Shown piece after piece: positions 26,120-34,544 of a stretch of DNA of 64,000 nucleotides. Under the pieces are notes generated by a model. That model had not been told where the DNA came from. It saw only the letters and a list, made by a program, of their open reading frames with translations, and made no database searches. The position numbers were made by a program, and so were the translations under genes. The stretch covers positions 763,077 to 827,076 of the forward strand of contig NZ_JAHRCY010000001.1 of NCBI RefSeq assembly GCF_019083965.1, in the 5' to 3' direction. This DNA comes from Catellatospora tritici. GTDB lineage: Bacteria > Actinomycetota > Actinomycetes > Mycobacteriales > Micromonosporaceae. Each line of letters begins with the position of its first letter. Position 1 is the first letter of the stretch.

Positions 26120-27778
26120 TCAGTACGCTCCAGAGCTTCGGACAACGGCGGTCAGTGTACGCAGGAGAATGAGCAGGTCCATGGACATTGACCAGTTCTC
26201 GACGTAACGAAGGTCCAAACGGACAGCCTCCTCCCAGGGCAAGTCCGACCGACCGGACACCTGCCACAGGCCGGTCATCCCCGGCTTGACGGCCAACCGG
26301 CGACGCACGTCGTCCGCATAGGCGGCCACCTCGACCGGCAACGGCGGCCGCGGCCCCACCAGTGACATCTGCCCCAGCAGCACGTTGATCAGCTGCGGCA
26401 GCTCGTCCAGCGAGTAGCGGCGCATCCACTTGCCCATCGCCGTCACGCGCGGGTCATCACGGATCTTGAAGAGCACCCCGTCGTGCTCGTTGAGATGCCG
26501 CAGCTCGGCAAGCCGGGCCTCGGCATCGGTGTACATGGTACGGAACTTGAAGATGACGAACTCACGCCCGTCGCGCCCCACCCGCACCTGCCGGAAGAGT
26601 GCCGGACCCGGCGAGTCCATCCGCAGCGCCATCGCGGTCACCAGCAGCAGCGGCGCGAAGGCCACCAGCAGCAGGGCCGCCCCGGTCCGATCCATCAGCT
26701 CCTTGACCACCCGGCTGCCGCCCGACAGCCGCGGATGCTCCACGTGCAGCATCGGCAGGCCGTCCACCGGCCGGATCGTGGTGCGGTCACCGGCCACGTC
26801 CACCAGGGCGCTCGCCACGATCAGGTCGATCTCGTCGCGCTCCAACTGCCACGCCATCCGGCGCAGCGCGTGCCCGTCCAGCTCCGGACAACTCAGCACG
26901 ATCACCGTGTCCGCCCCGGCGGCACGCACCGCCGCGGCGACGTCGTCGAACGTGCCGTACACGGGCAGGCCGATGCGGCCGTCGCTGCCGCGCGGCACAC
27001 ACGCCCCGACCACCTCCAGCCCGTGGAACCGCTCGCGGCCCAGCTGCCGGGCCAGGCCGATGATCGCCAGCTCGTGGCCGACCACCACCACCCGGCGCAG
27101 GCACTCGCCGCGCTCGCGGCGCCGGTGCAGCCGCTTGCGGATCAGGAACCGGGTCACCACCAGCGTCCCGGTCGCGGCGGGCAGCGCGATCAGCACGTAC
27201 GAGCGGGCCGTGGGCAGCTCGAACGCGTACGACCCGACCGCCACCGTCGCGATCACCCACAGGCCGCCGCGCAGCACCCGGTCGTACTCCTGGGTGCCCA
27301 CGTAGAGGAAGCGGCGGTCGTACGCCCGGGTCAGCGCCAGCGAGGCCATCAGCGCGAACGGCAGCAGCGACGACAGCAGTACGTACGTGCGGGTGAACGG
27401 GGTGACCTGCGGACCGAAGCGCAGGATGAACGCGAGCAACCCCGCCGCCGCGCCGACCAGCAGGTCCGTGCCGAGCAGGGTAAGCAGGTAGCGCTGCTCC
27501 CAGCCCTTGCGGCGGTCCAGCACGCGCACCGGCGTGCCGATGTGGGTACTGCCGCCCACCGGCCGCCGTCCCGTGCCGGGGCGGTGCCGCGGCGCTTCCA
27601 CCGGCGGCAGCGTCGGCTGCTGCGGACGGACCGCGACCAGCCCTACCGGAGCCGGACTGAACGGGGCCGGACCGGCCGGAGTCGGCCCGCTGGCGAAGTC
27701 GAGCGGCGAATCAGCGGTGCGGTGGCGCTGGCGGTAGGGCCGCGGCCCCCGTCGGTCGTCGTCACGCCGCTGCTCCAT
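26120..27778 (-). CDS. polyprenyl-phosphate sugar phosphotransferase (WcaJ/CpsE type)
   Basis: 552 residues. An 85-residue Pro/Arg-rich cytoplasmic N-terminus comes first, followed by four membrane spans (about 95-235), a Rossmann-like CoA-binding domain (VVVVGHELAIIGLARQL) and a fifth hydrophobic segment (TGAALLLVAFAPLLLVTAMAL). The catalytic bacterial sugar transferase domain follows: SPGPALFRQVRVGRDGREFVIFKFRTM, YSLDELPQLINVLLGQMSLVGPRPP, PGMTGLWQVSGRSD. It transfers the first sugar phosphate to undecaprenyl phosphate to begin a surface polysaccharide. No other glycan genes are adjacent. The ATG at 27778 follows a G-rich SD-like stretch. Confidence 0.9.
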   Translation of the reverse strand: MEQRRDDDRRGPRPYRQRHRTADSPLDFASGPTPAGPAPFSPAPVGLVAVRPQQPTLPPVEAPRHRPGTGRRPVGGSTHIGTPVRVLDRRKGWEQRYLLTLLGTDLLVGAAAGLLAFILRFGPQVTPFTRTYVLLSSLLPFALMASLALTRAYDRRFLYVGTQEYDRVLRGGLWVIATVAVGSYAFELPTARSYVLIALPAATGTLVVTRFLIRKRLHRRRERGECLRRVVVVGHELAIIGLARQLGRERFHGLEVVGACVPRGSDGRIGLPVYGTFDDVAAAVRAAGADTVIVLSCPELDGHALRRMAWQLERDEIDLIVASALVDVAGDRTTIRPVDGLPMLHVEHPRLSGGSRVVKELMDRTGAALLLVAFAPLLLVTAMALRMDSPGPALFRQVRVGRDGREFVIFKFRTMYTDAEARLAELRHLNEHDGVLFKIRDDPRVTAMGKWMRRYSLDELPQLINVLLGQMSLVGPRPPLPVEVAAYADDVRRRLAVKPGMTGLWQVSGRSDLPWEEAVRLDLRYVENWSMSMDLLILLRTLTAVVRSSGAY

Positions 27779-27931
27779 TGGCACGCCCCCCGTCAGCGAC
27801 GGCGCACCCGGAACCGACGGCACAGCCTGACCGTTCCCGCGCACGACGCTCTCTCGGCGCCACCGCGGGCCTTCCCGTGATGCCGCGGGCGCGCCTGCCC
27901 GTACAACGCGGCACCAGCGCAAATGTGACGG

Positions 27932-28528
27932 TCAGGCGGTGTGGTACGTCTGCTGCGCCGCGCCCAGGCCCTGCCGGATGACCGCCTCCACCGCGTCGGC
28001 CGCCCGGTCGACCAGGAACTCCAGCTCCTTGCGCTCGGCGGCGGAGAAGTCCGACAGCACGAAGTCGGCCGGATCCTGGCGGCCCGGCGGCCGTCCGATG
28101 CCGAACCGCACCCGCAGGTATTCCTTCGTGGCCAGCGACTTGGTCATCGACCGCAGGCCGTTGTGGCCGCCCTCGCCGCCGCCGATCTTCAACCGCAGCT
28201 GACCGTACGGGATGTCCAGCTCGTCGTGGACCGCGATCACCTGCTCGGGCGGGATCTTGTAGAACTGGCACAGTGCCGCCACCGGCGCCCCGGAGAGGTT
28301 CATGTACGTCAGCGGCTTGGCCAGCACCAGCCGCGGCGCGTCCACGCCGAAGCCCAGCCGACCCTCCGCCACGTCGGCCACCGCCTTGCGGTGCCGCCCG
28401 AACGAACCGCCGGCGCGCTTGCCCAGCAGCTCGGCGACCATGAAGCCGACGTTGTGCCGGTTGCCCGCGTACTGCGGCCCCGGATTGCCCAGCCCCACGA
28501 TCAGCCAGGGTGCGGCGGCCTGCTCCAT
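27932..28528 (-). CDS. pth: peptidyl-tRNA hydrolase
   Basis: 198-residue enzyme that releases peptides from prematurely dropped peptidyl-tRNA. The catalytic His is in GNRHNVGF (about 23-30), Asn in [10 protein letters not shown], Asp in HDELD, and the tRNA-contacting [12 protein letters not shown] follows. Length matches the bacterial family. It lies downstream of rplY on the same strand, the arrangement seen in many actinobacteria. Confidence 0.96.
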   Translation of the reverse strand: MEQAAAPWLIVGLGNPGPQYAGNRHNVGFMVAELLGKRAGGSFGRHRKAVADVAEGRLGFGVDAPRLVLAKPLTYMNLSGAPVAALCQFYKIPPEQVIAVHDELDIPYGQLRLKIGGGEGGHNGLRSMTKSLATKEYLRVRFGIGRPPGRQDPADFVLSDFSAAERKELEFLVDRAADAVEAVIRQGLGAAQQTYHTA

Positions 28529-28632
28529 GACACTCCCTCAGATGCGGACGTGGCGCCCTGCCAAGCTACTACGGCTCGGCGGGCGCCACGATCTACGGTG
28601 CGGTTCGCAAGCCGCGCAGCGGCTCGCGGAAC

Positions 28633-29265
28633 TCAGGCCTCGACGGCCACGGGCTCCTCGGCGGCCTCCTCGGCCCCCTCCACGGCAGCCTCGGCGGTCT
28701 CGCCCTCGAGCTGCTCGGCGGTCGGGGCCAGGCTCACCACGGCGACGATGGTCTCGGCGTCGGCGACCAGCGCGGCGCCGCGCGGCAGCTTGACGTCACC
28801 GGCGGTGACGTGCGAACCGGCCTCCAGGCCCTCGATCGAGACCTCGAGGAACTCCGGCAGGTGCAGCGCCTCGGCGACGATGGCGATCTTGTCGTGCTCG
28901 GTCATGACCAGCGTGCCCTTGGCGGCCTCGCCGACCAGGTGCACCGGCACCTCGACGGTGACCTGCTCGCCGCGCTTCACGATCACCAGGTCGATGTGCT
29001 CGAAGGTGTCCTTCAGCGGGTCGCGCTGGATGGCCTTCGGCAGCGCCAGGGTCTTGGTGCCGTCCGAGCTGACCAGCTCGAAGACGGTGTTGATGCCGCC
29101 GTGGCGGATGGCGGCGGCGAACTCGCGGGCCGGAACGGCGATGTGGCGCGGGGCCTCACCGTGACCGTAGACGACGGCGGGCACCAGGCCCGCGCGACGG
29201 GTGCGGCGCGCGCCGCCCTTGCCGAACTCGGTACGCGGCTCGGCGCTGATCTTTACCTCAGACAC
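28633..29265 (-). CDS. rplY: 50S ribosomal protein L25, general stress (CTC) form
   Basis: 210-residue two-domain L25/CTC protein that binds 5S rRNA. The N-terminal L25 domain (1-95) shows RTEFGKGGARRTRRAGLVPAVVYG. The C-terminal TL5-type domain (95-185) includes VEVPVHLVGEAAKGTLVMTEHDKIAI and PRGAALVADAETIVAVV. An acidic Ala/Glu tail ends the protein. The start at 29265 lies 350 bp after prs with a very strong inverted repeat in between, so it probably has its own promoter. Confidence 0.95.
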   Translation of the reverse strand: MSEVKISAEPRTEFGKGGARRTRRAGLVPAVVYGHGEAPRHIAVPAREFAAAIRHGGINTVFELVSSDGTKTLALPKAIQRDPLKDTFEHIDLVIVKRGEQVTVEVPVHLVGEAAKGTLVMTEHDKIAIVAEALHLPEFLEVSIEGLEAGSHVTAGDVKLPRGAALVADAETIVAVVSLAPTAEQLEGETAEAAVEGAEEAAEEPVAVEA

Positions 29266-29512
29266 GATTGATTCTCCTGCTCAACGGGTAGCTGCTTGTC
29301 GTCAGGCCGAGCGGACGAGGGCGCGCGGGGTGACGTAACCCGGAGCACCGCGTCGATCACGGCGCCGTCAACAGGCATCTCTACCCGCAGGGCACCCTCG
29401 CCGTGGCAACCCGCCCAGCTTACCCGACCAATCCGGGCGCTTTCGTCGGGGTCCCCGTGTCGCCGCTCACGACCCCACCACGCCCCGCACCTGTATCCCC
29501 ACCCGCCTTTAG

Positions 29513-29577
29513 ATCGACACTGGCCTATCCGGAAGACGGAAAGTCGAAATCCGTCTTCTGGATAGGCCAGTGTCGAT
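29513..29577. terminator. 28-bp near-perfect inverted repeat between prs and rplY
   Basis: The left arm (29513-29540) begins ATCGACACTGGCCTATCC and ends GGAAGACGGA. The right arm (29550-29577) is its complement except for one position, which can still pair as G-T. The loop is 9 nt. It starts 36 nt beyond the prs stop on the minus strand and would be an exceptionally strong terminator for prs. The remaining 29266-29512 shows no gene and presumably holds the rplY promoter. Confidence 0.85.
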
Positions 29578-29613
29578 GCAAAGTGGCGGGGGTGGCGCGG
29601 CCCCGCCCGAAGA

Positions 29614-30594
29614 TCAGCTGAGGCCGCCGAAGAGGGTGGTCACCGAGCCGTCGTCGAAGACCTCGCGGATGGCGCGGGCCACCAGTGGCGCGATCGACAG
29701 CACCGTCAGCTTGTCGAACTGCTTCTCCGGCCCCAGCGGCAACGTGTTGGTCACGATGACCTCGCTGATCCGACTGTTCTTCAGCCGCTCCGTCGCCGGG
29801 TCCGAGTGCACCGGGTGCGTCGTCGCCACGATCACGTCCGCGGCGCCGTTGTCGAACAGGATGTCGGCGGCCTTGCAGATCGTGCCCGCCGTGTCGATCA
29901 TGTCGTCGACCAGGATGCAGGTGCGCCCGGCCACCTCGCCGATGACCCGGTTCGCCACCACCTGGTTCGGCTTGAGCGGATCGCGGGTCTTGTGGATGAA
30001 CGCCAGCGGACAGCCGCCCAGGCGGTCGGTCCAGCGCTCGCCGACCCGCACCCGGCCCGAGTCCGGCGAGACCACGGTCAGGTCGCGGTGGCCGTAGTTG
30101 GCCTCCACGTACCCGGCCAGCACGTCCATCGCGAACAGGTGGTCGACTGGGCCGTCGAAGAAGCCCTGGATCTGCGCGGTGTGCAGGTCGACGGTGAGGA
30201 TGCGGTTGGCGCCGGCGGTCCGGAGCAGGTCCGCGATCAGGCGGGCCGAGATCGGCTCGCGGCCGCGGTGCTTCTTGTCCTGGCGGGCGTACGGGTAGAA
30301 CGGCAGCACCACCGTGATCCGCTTGGCCGAGCCGCGCTTGGCGGCGTCCACCATCAGCAGCGTCTCCATGATCCATTTATTCACGGGTGCTGACATGGAC
30401 TGCACGATGAAGGCGTCGGACCCACGGACCGACTCCTTGTAACGGACGAACGTCTCACCACTGGCGAAGTCGTACGCGGTGGTCGGGGTCACACCAACCC
30501 CGAGCACCTCCCCGATCTCCTCCGCGAGCTCGGGATACGCCCGGCCGGAGAAGAGCATCAGGTTCTTACGGTTCTCCGTGACGATGCTGCCCAT
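29614..30594 (-). CDS. prs: ribose-phosphate pyrophosphokinase
   Basis: 326-residue PRPP synthase of class I, transferring pyrophosphate from ATP to ribose 5-phosphate. Visible features are the ATP-binding FPYARQDKKHRGREPISARLIA, the metal/PRPP site DLHTAQIQGFFDGPVDHL, and the PRPP loop VDDMIDTAGTI. ATG 30594 gives the usual N-terminus (GSIVTENRKNLMLFSGRAYPELAEEI). In most actinobacteria it directly follows glmU; here a small plus-strand HTH gene separates them, so prs must use a promoter in 30595-30818. Confidence 0.96.
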   Translation of the reverse strand: MGSIVTENRKNLMLFSGRAYPELAEEIGEVLGVGVTPTTAYDFASGETFVRYKESVRGSDAFIVQSMSAPVNKWIMETLLMVDAAKRGSAKRITVVLPFYPYARQDKKHRGREPISARLIADLLRTAGANRILTVDLHTAQIQGFFDGPVDHLFAMDVLAGYVEANYGHRDLTVVSPDSGRVRVGERWTDRLGGCPLAFIHKTRDPLKPNQVVANRVIGEVAGRTCILVDDMIDTAGTICKAADILFDNGAADVIVATTHPVHSDPATERLKNSRISEVIVTNTLPLGPEKQFDKLTVLSIAPLVARAIREVFDDGSVTTLFGGLS

Positions 30595-30818
30595 CGGCTC
30601 CGCCCTTCACGATGGCCTAAGGCCGGTATCCCCATTTTCGCCTCATCCTCTCCCGCCACCGGCCGAAGCGTCGAACAAGGCCGCCCGCTGGTGCGGCAGA
30701 TCACCGCCTCGTGGACCTGCTCCGTTCACCCGCAGGTCAACCGAGGCCGCCTTGCCCGTGTCGAACACCGGGCGCTACCTTCATATGGCACTAGAAGGTT
30801 TGTGGGGAGAGAGCCGGG

Positions 30819-31052
30819 ATGGGGCGCGAACGGTCCGAGGAGCCGACTGTCATACAGCGGCGCATCCTCCTGCTGCTTGCTGCCGGATTCACCGTGCAGA
30901 CCATCACCAAGCTGGTCTTCCTCAGCGAACGCGCCGTGCACGACCACATCGCCGTGCTGAAGCAGACCACCGGCGCCAAGAACCAGTTCTCCCTCGGCGC
31001 CGAGGCCGCCAAGCGCGGCTGGCTCGACGAGGACGAAGGCAAGCAGCGCTGA
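30819..31052 (+). CDS. LuxR-type HTH mini-protein
   Basis: 77 residues consisting almost only of a GerE/LuxR-type helix-turn-helix: RRILLLLAAGFTVQTITKLVFLSERAVHDHIAVLKQTTGAKNQFSLGAEAAKRGWL. There is no receiver or ligand domain. ATG 30819 follows GGGGAGAGAG. It is divergent from prs and convergent with glmU, splitting that otherwise conserved pair. It could be a stand-alone DNA-binding regulator of prs or itself, or a phosphorylation-independent LuxR relative. The target is unknown. Confidence 0.78.
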   Translation: MGRERSEEPTVIQRRILLLLAAGFTVQTITKLVFLSERAVHDHIAVLKQTTGAKNQFSLGAEAAKRGWLDEDEGKQR

Positions 31053-31094
31053 TCCGGCGTCCGCGCCGCGGCCTTGATCGGCAACCGCAGCCGC

Positions 31095-32534
31095 CTAGCC
31101 TTCGGTGGGCGCCTGCTCCGACTGCTCGGCCAGCGCTCGCGCTGCCGCCTCGGCACCGGCGCTGCCCGGACGGGCCCGCTTGACCCAGCCCTCGATGTTG
31201 CGCTGGTGCGCCCGCGCGACTGCCAGTGCGCCCGGGGGCACATCCTTGTCGACCACCGAACCGGCCGCCGTGTACGCCCCGTCGCCGACCCGCACCGGCG
31301 CCACGAACGTCGTGTCACAGGCCGTCTTCACGTGCGAGCCGATCACGGTGTGGCTCTTGGTGGCCCCGCTGTAGTTCGCGAACAGGTTCCCGGCGCCGAT
31401 GTTGGTCTGCTCGCCGATCGTCGCGTCCCCCACGTACGTCAGGTGCGGCACCTTGGTGCCCTCACCCAACGACGCGTTCTTGATCTCGACGAACGTGCCG
31501 ACCTTGCCCTTGCGGCCGATCACCGCACCCGGCCGCAGATACGCGTACGGACCGACGCTGACGTTCGGGCCGATCTGCGCCTGCACCGCGTGCGCGCGCA
31601 CCACCTGGGCCTGCTCGCCCACCACGGTGTCGATCAGCGTCACGTCCGGGCCGACCACCGCGCCGGTGGCGACCGACGTCGCGCCGCGCAGCTGCACGTT
31701 CGGCTCCAGCACCGCGTCGCGCTCCACCGTCACCGTGGCGTCGACCCAGGTCGTGGCCGGGTCGATGATCGTCACGCCGGACTTCATCAGCGCCGTGTTG
31801 ATCCGGTCGCGCATCAGCGCCCGCAGCGCCGCCAGCTCCGCCCGATCGTTGCAGCCCAGCGTCTCGGTGTGGTCGACGGCCAGGTGCACCCGCACCGGCG
31901 CGCCCTCGGCGACCAGCAACCCGAACACATCGGTGAGGTACTCCTCGCCCTGGTCGTTGTGGGTGTTCAGCTTCGTCAGCGCCAGCCGCAGCGCGGCCGC
32001 GTCGAAGGCGTAGATGCCCGCGTTGATCTCGCGGACCGCGCGCTCGTCGGCGCTCGCGTCGCGCTCCTCGACGATGCGCACCAGCGCCCCGTCGGCGTCG
32101 CGGATCAGGCGGCCCAGGCCGGACGGGTCCGGGACGGTCGCGCCCAGCACCGTCGCGGCGGCCCCCGCCGACTCGTGCGTGGTGACCAGCTCGGTGAGCG
32201 TCTGCTCGCGCAGCAGCGGAACGTCGCCGTTGAGCACGATCACGGTGCCGTCGGCCTCGGTCAGCGCCTCGAGCGCGATGCGCACCGCGTGGCCGGTGCC
32301 GTTCTGCTGCTCCTGCAGCGCGGTCCGGGCGTCCGGGGCGACCTCGGCCAGGTGCGCGGCGACCTGGTCGGCGCGGTGGCCGACGACGACCAGGGTCTGC
32401 GCGTCCAGCGGCGCGGCGGCGGCCAGCACGTGGCCGACCAGCGAGCGGCCGAGCAGCGGGTGGAGCACCTTGGGCAGGTCCGACTTCATCCGCTTGCCCT
32501 CGCCCGCAGCGAGAACGATCACCGTACGAGTCAC
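31095..32534 (-). CDS. glmU: bifunctional UDP-GlcNAc pyrophosphorylase/GlcN-1-P acetyltransferase
   Basis: 479 residues. The N-terminal uridyltransferase domain has the signature VIVLAAGEGKRMKSDLPKVLH, and GTGHAV and NGDVPLL are further substrate motifs. The C-terminal left-handed beta helix (about 250-450) has hexapeptide repeats and active-site segments PYAYLRPGAVIG, GTFVEIKNAS and NIGAGNLFANYSGATKS. It makes UDP-GlcNAc for peptidoglycan. The C-terminus carries an Ala/Glu tail. The GTG start at 32534 stands about 30 nt beyond the 3' end of tRNA-Gln on the same strand. Confidence 0.96.
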   Translation of the reverse strand: MTRTVIVLAAGEGKRMKSDLPKVLHPLLGRSLVGHVLAAAAPLDAQTLVVVGHRADQVAAHLAEVAPDARTALQEQQNGTGHAVRIALEALTEADGTVIVLNGDVPLLREQTLTELVTTHESAGAAATVLGATVPDPSGLGRLIRDADGALVRIVEERDASADERAVREINAGIYAFDAAALRLALTKLNTHNDQGEEYLTDVFGLLVAEGAPVRVHLAVDHTETLGCNDRAELAALRALMRDRINTALMKSGVTIIDPATTWVDATVTVERDAVLEPNVQLRGATSVATGAVVGPDVTLIDTVVGEQAQVVRAHAVQAQIGPNVSVGPYAYLRPGAVIGRKGKVGTFVEIKNASLGEGTKVPHLTYVGDATIGEQTNIGAGNLFANYSGATKSHTVIGSHVKTACDTTFVAPVRVGDGAYTAAGSVVDKDVPPGALAVARAHQRNIEGWVKRARPGSAGAEAAARALAEQSEQAPTEG

Positions 32535-32565
32535 GAGCCGCCCATCTCCTTACATAGCTTGCAAG

Positions 32566-32637
32566 CTGGGGCGCCTGGACTCGAACCAGGACCTTCCACA
32601 TTCAAAGTGTGGTGAGCTGCCATTACTCCACGCCCCA
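32566..32637 (-). tRNA. tRNA-Gln (anticodon TTG)
   Basis: 72-nt cloverleaf on the minus strand. The acceptor stem TGGGGCG pairs with CGCCCCA with discriminator G; the T-arm contains GGTTCGAGTCC. The anticodon stem-loop has loop CTTTGAA, giving anticodon TTG. The U1-A72 pair is typical of glutamine tRNAs. CCA is not encoded. It lies between glmU and the HTH/LAGLIDADG-like gene. Confidence 0.95.
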
Positions 32638-32651
32638 TCCGGGGGCAAAGC

Positions 32652-33362
32652 TTATCGTGGTTCGCCTGCGACCGCCGCACCGGTGCGGCGGTCGATTTCG
32701 TCGATGATGCCCTCGATCCGCCAGTAGAGCTCACGCCTGCGCCGCGCGGTCACCACAAGGCAGCCGTGGTAGCCCTCGGCCTGATTATGTCTCGTGCTGG
32801 TGGGCTTGTGCCGTTTCAGGGTCGCACGGCGAAAACACGACAGCGGCACGTCGAGTTGCCCGGCCCACCACAACTCGGCCTCAGCCGGGTCTGCCGTCTC
32901 GTGGATGCTCACCCGATAGATGAGTTCCGAGCGGCTGACGCCGATGGACTCCAGAAACCTGATGAAGATCCGCAGCAACCTTGGGTCGGTGTTGGTGACA
33001 GTCACCCGCCCGTCGTTGGCGCGCCAGGGTTTCTCCTTGGTGCCCTCACACCAGAAGATCACCGCACCGACCAGTGCCAACTCGTGCGCGGTCAGCTCGC
33101 CGACGAGAGCCTGGCCTGCCGCTCGCTCGGCGTCGCGCCGCTGGGCCGTCTCCACCCGGTGCGAGCCCCAGCGCGCATCGGTCATGGCCTGGGAGTGCCT
33201 TCTGCGCCGCTCGGCGGCGTCCGCGTCCGAGTCGAGCGGGATGTGCCGCACCCATTGGAACGCGGTCGACCGGGCCACCCCGAGCTGCTTCGCGATCTCC
33301 GGAACGGAGCCGCCCGATAGGCGCAGTTCGACGGCTCGAGTACGCAGTTCCGGCTTGGCCAT
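32652..33362 (-). CDS. HTH protein with LAGLIDADG-like C-terminal domain
   Basis: 236 residues. The N-terminus (1-45) is a homeodomain/resolvase-like helix-turn-helix (RAVELRLSGGSVPEIAKQLGVARSTAFQWVRHI). The C-terminal 150 residues (ALVGAVIFWCEGTKEKPW, VTNTDPRLLRIFIRFLESIGV, AEAELWWAGQLDVPLSCF, GYHGCLVVTARRRRELYWRIEGII) have the spacing and acidic residue expected for a LAGLIDADG homing-endonuclease-type fold. It starts at ATG 33362 and ends 14 bp from the 5' end of tRNA-Gln. It may be a domesticated regulator (compare WhiA, which pairs a LAGLIDADG-like fold with an HTH) or a degenerate endonuclease. The remote similarity is inferred by eye. Confidence 0.7.
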   Translation of the reverse strand: MAKPELRTRAVELRLSGGSVPEIAKQLGVARSTAFQWVRHIPLDSDADAAERRRRHSQAMTDARWGSHRVETAQRRDAERAAGQALVGELTAHELALVGAVIFWCEGTKEKPWRANDGRVTVTNTDPRLLRIFIRFLESIGVSRSELIYRVSIHETADPAEAELWWAGQLDVPLSCFRRATLKRHKPTSTRHNQAEGYHGCLVVTARRRRELYWRIEGIIDEIDRRTGAAVAGEPR

Positions 33363-33427
33363 GGGGTCACGCTAAGACGGGCGTACGACATCCGCGCGCA
33401 GGAAATTCCCGCAGGACCTCTGTCAAA

Positions 33428-33457
33428 CTACGGAGCCGTAGGTTACGGTAACGTAGG
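33428..33457 (+). promoter_or_regulatory. candidate TetR operator upstream of desaturase
   Basis: CTACGG-AG-CCGTAG (33428-33441), a perfect inverted repeat, overlaps into GTTAC-G-GTAAC (33442-33452) and a further CGTAGG. It lies 42-70 bases before the desaturase ATG. Such TACGGTAACGTA-type palindromes are expected for lipid-sensing TetR regulators, and a TetR gene follows the desaturase directly. Confidence 0.7.
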
Positions 33458-33498
33458 TAGGCTCTTAGTCCATCTGCTCCCTGCTCCAGTGAGGTGCC

Positions 33499-34488
33499 AT
33501 GACCACCGTGACCGTCGACACGCCCACCGGAGCAGCGGCCCCCGCCCGGGGCCAGAAGCCGCTGACCGAGGGCAACCAGTCGAAGGGCACCCTGATCGGC
33601 CTGTGGGCCTTCGTGGTGCTGCCGTTCCTGGCCCTGTTCGCGGCGGTGCCGGTCGCCTGGGGCGGCTTCCTGGGCTGGACCGACGTCGCGATCTTCGCGG
33701 TGATGTACGTGGTGACCGGCCTGGGCATCACCGTCGGCTACCACCGCTACCTCACGCACAGCTCGTTCAAAGCGACCCGATGGCTGCGGGTGACGCTGGC
33801 GGTCTCCGGCGCGATGGCGGTGCAGGGCTCCCCCACGCAGTGGGTCGCCGACCACCGCCGCCACCACCAGTACTCCGACCTGGAGGACGACCCGCACTCG
33901 CCGTGGCGCTTCGGCAACTCGGTCAAGGGTCTGGCCAAGGGCCTGTTCCACGCGCACGTCGGCTGGCTGTTCGCCCGCGAGCTGTCCAACCGCGCCCGCT
34001 TCGCCCCCGACCTGCTCGCCGACAAGGACATCCAGAAGGTCGACAAGCTGTTCGGCCTGCTGTCGCTGACCACGGCCGTGGCGCCGGGCATCGTCGGCGG
34101 CCTGGTCACCTGGTCGTGGCAGGGCGCCCTGACCGCGTTCTTCTGGGCCGGTCTGATCCGCATCGGCCTGCTGCACCACGTCACCTGGTCGATCAACTCG
34201 ATCTGCCACGTGTACGGCGAGCGTCCGTTCGAGATGCGCGAGGGCGACAAGGCTTCGAACTTCTGGCCGCTGGCGATCCTGTCGTTCGGTGAGAGCTGGC
34301 ACAACCTGCACCACTCGGACCCGACCAGTGCCCGGCACGGCGTGCTGCGCGGCCAGATCGACATCTCGGCCCGGGTGATCTGGTTCTTCGAGAAGTTCGG
34401 CTGGGCCACCAACGTGAAGTGGGCCAAGGAGGACCGGCTCAGGTCGAAGATGGTCGACCGCGACGCCCAGCCCAAGCTGGCCCGGTGA
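33499..34488 (+). CDS. acyl-CoA (delta-9 type) fatty acid desaturase
   Basis: 329-residue membrane di-iron desaturase. The three His boxes are complete: HRYLTH, HRRHH and HNLHH, with SPTQWVADHRRHHQYSDLEDDPHSP around the second. About four membrane spans are present. It inserts a double bond in acyl-CoA or phospholipid acyl chains using O2 and an electron donor encoded elsewhere. Strong palindromes lie upstream, and a TetR regulator starts about 57 bp downstream, suggesting feedback control by acyl-CoA. ATG 33499 is preceded by a GTGAGGTG stretch. Confidence 0.93.
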   Translation: MTTVTVDTPTGAAAPARGQKPLTEGNQSKGTLIGLWAFVVLPFLALFAAVPVAWGGFLGWTDVAIFAVMYVVTGLGITVGYHRYLTHSSFKATRWLRVTLAVSGAMAVQGSPTQWVADHRRHHQYSDLEDDPHSPWRFGNSVKGLAKGLFHAHVGWLFARELSNRARFAPDLLADKDIQKVDKLFGLLSLTTAVAPGIVGGLVTWSWQGALTAFFWAGLIRIGLLHHVTWSINSICHVYGERPFEMREGDKASNFWPLAILSFGESWHNLHHSDPTSARHGVLRGQIDISARVIWFFEKFGWATNVKWAKEDRLRSKMVDRDAQPKLAR

Positions 34489-34544
34489 CGGCCGAGCTCA
34501 ACGGCACTCCCCTACCGCCCCCGTCCTCCTGGCAGGATGGGGGC

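Noticed and set aside
30595..31183. Longer plus-strand frame across the glmU-prs gap
   Set aside because: It is in a different frame from the HTH protein, is Arg/Pro-rich without domain signal and overlaps the HTH gene fully.
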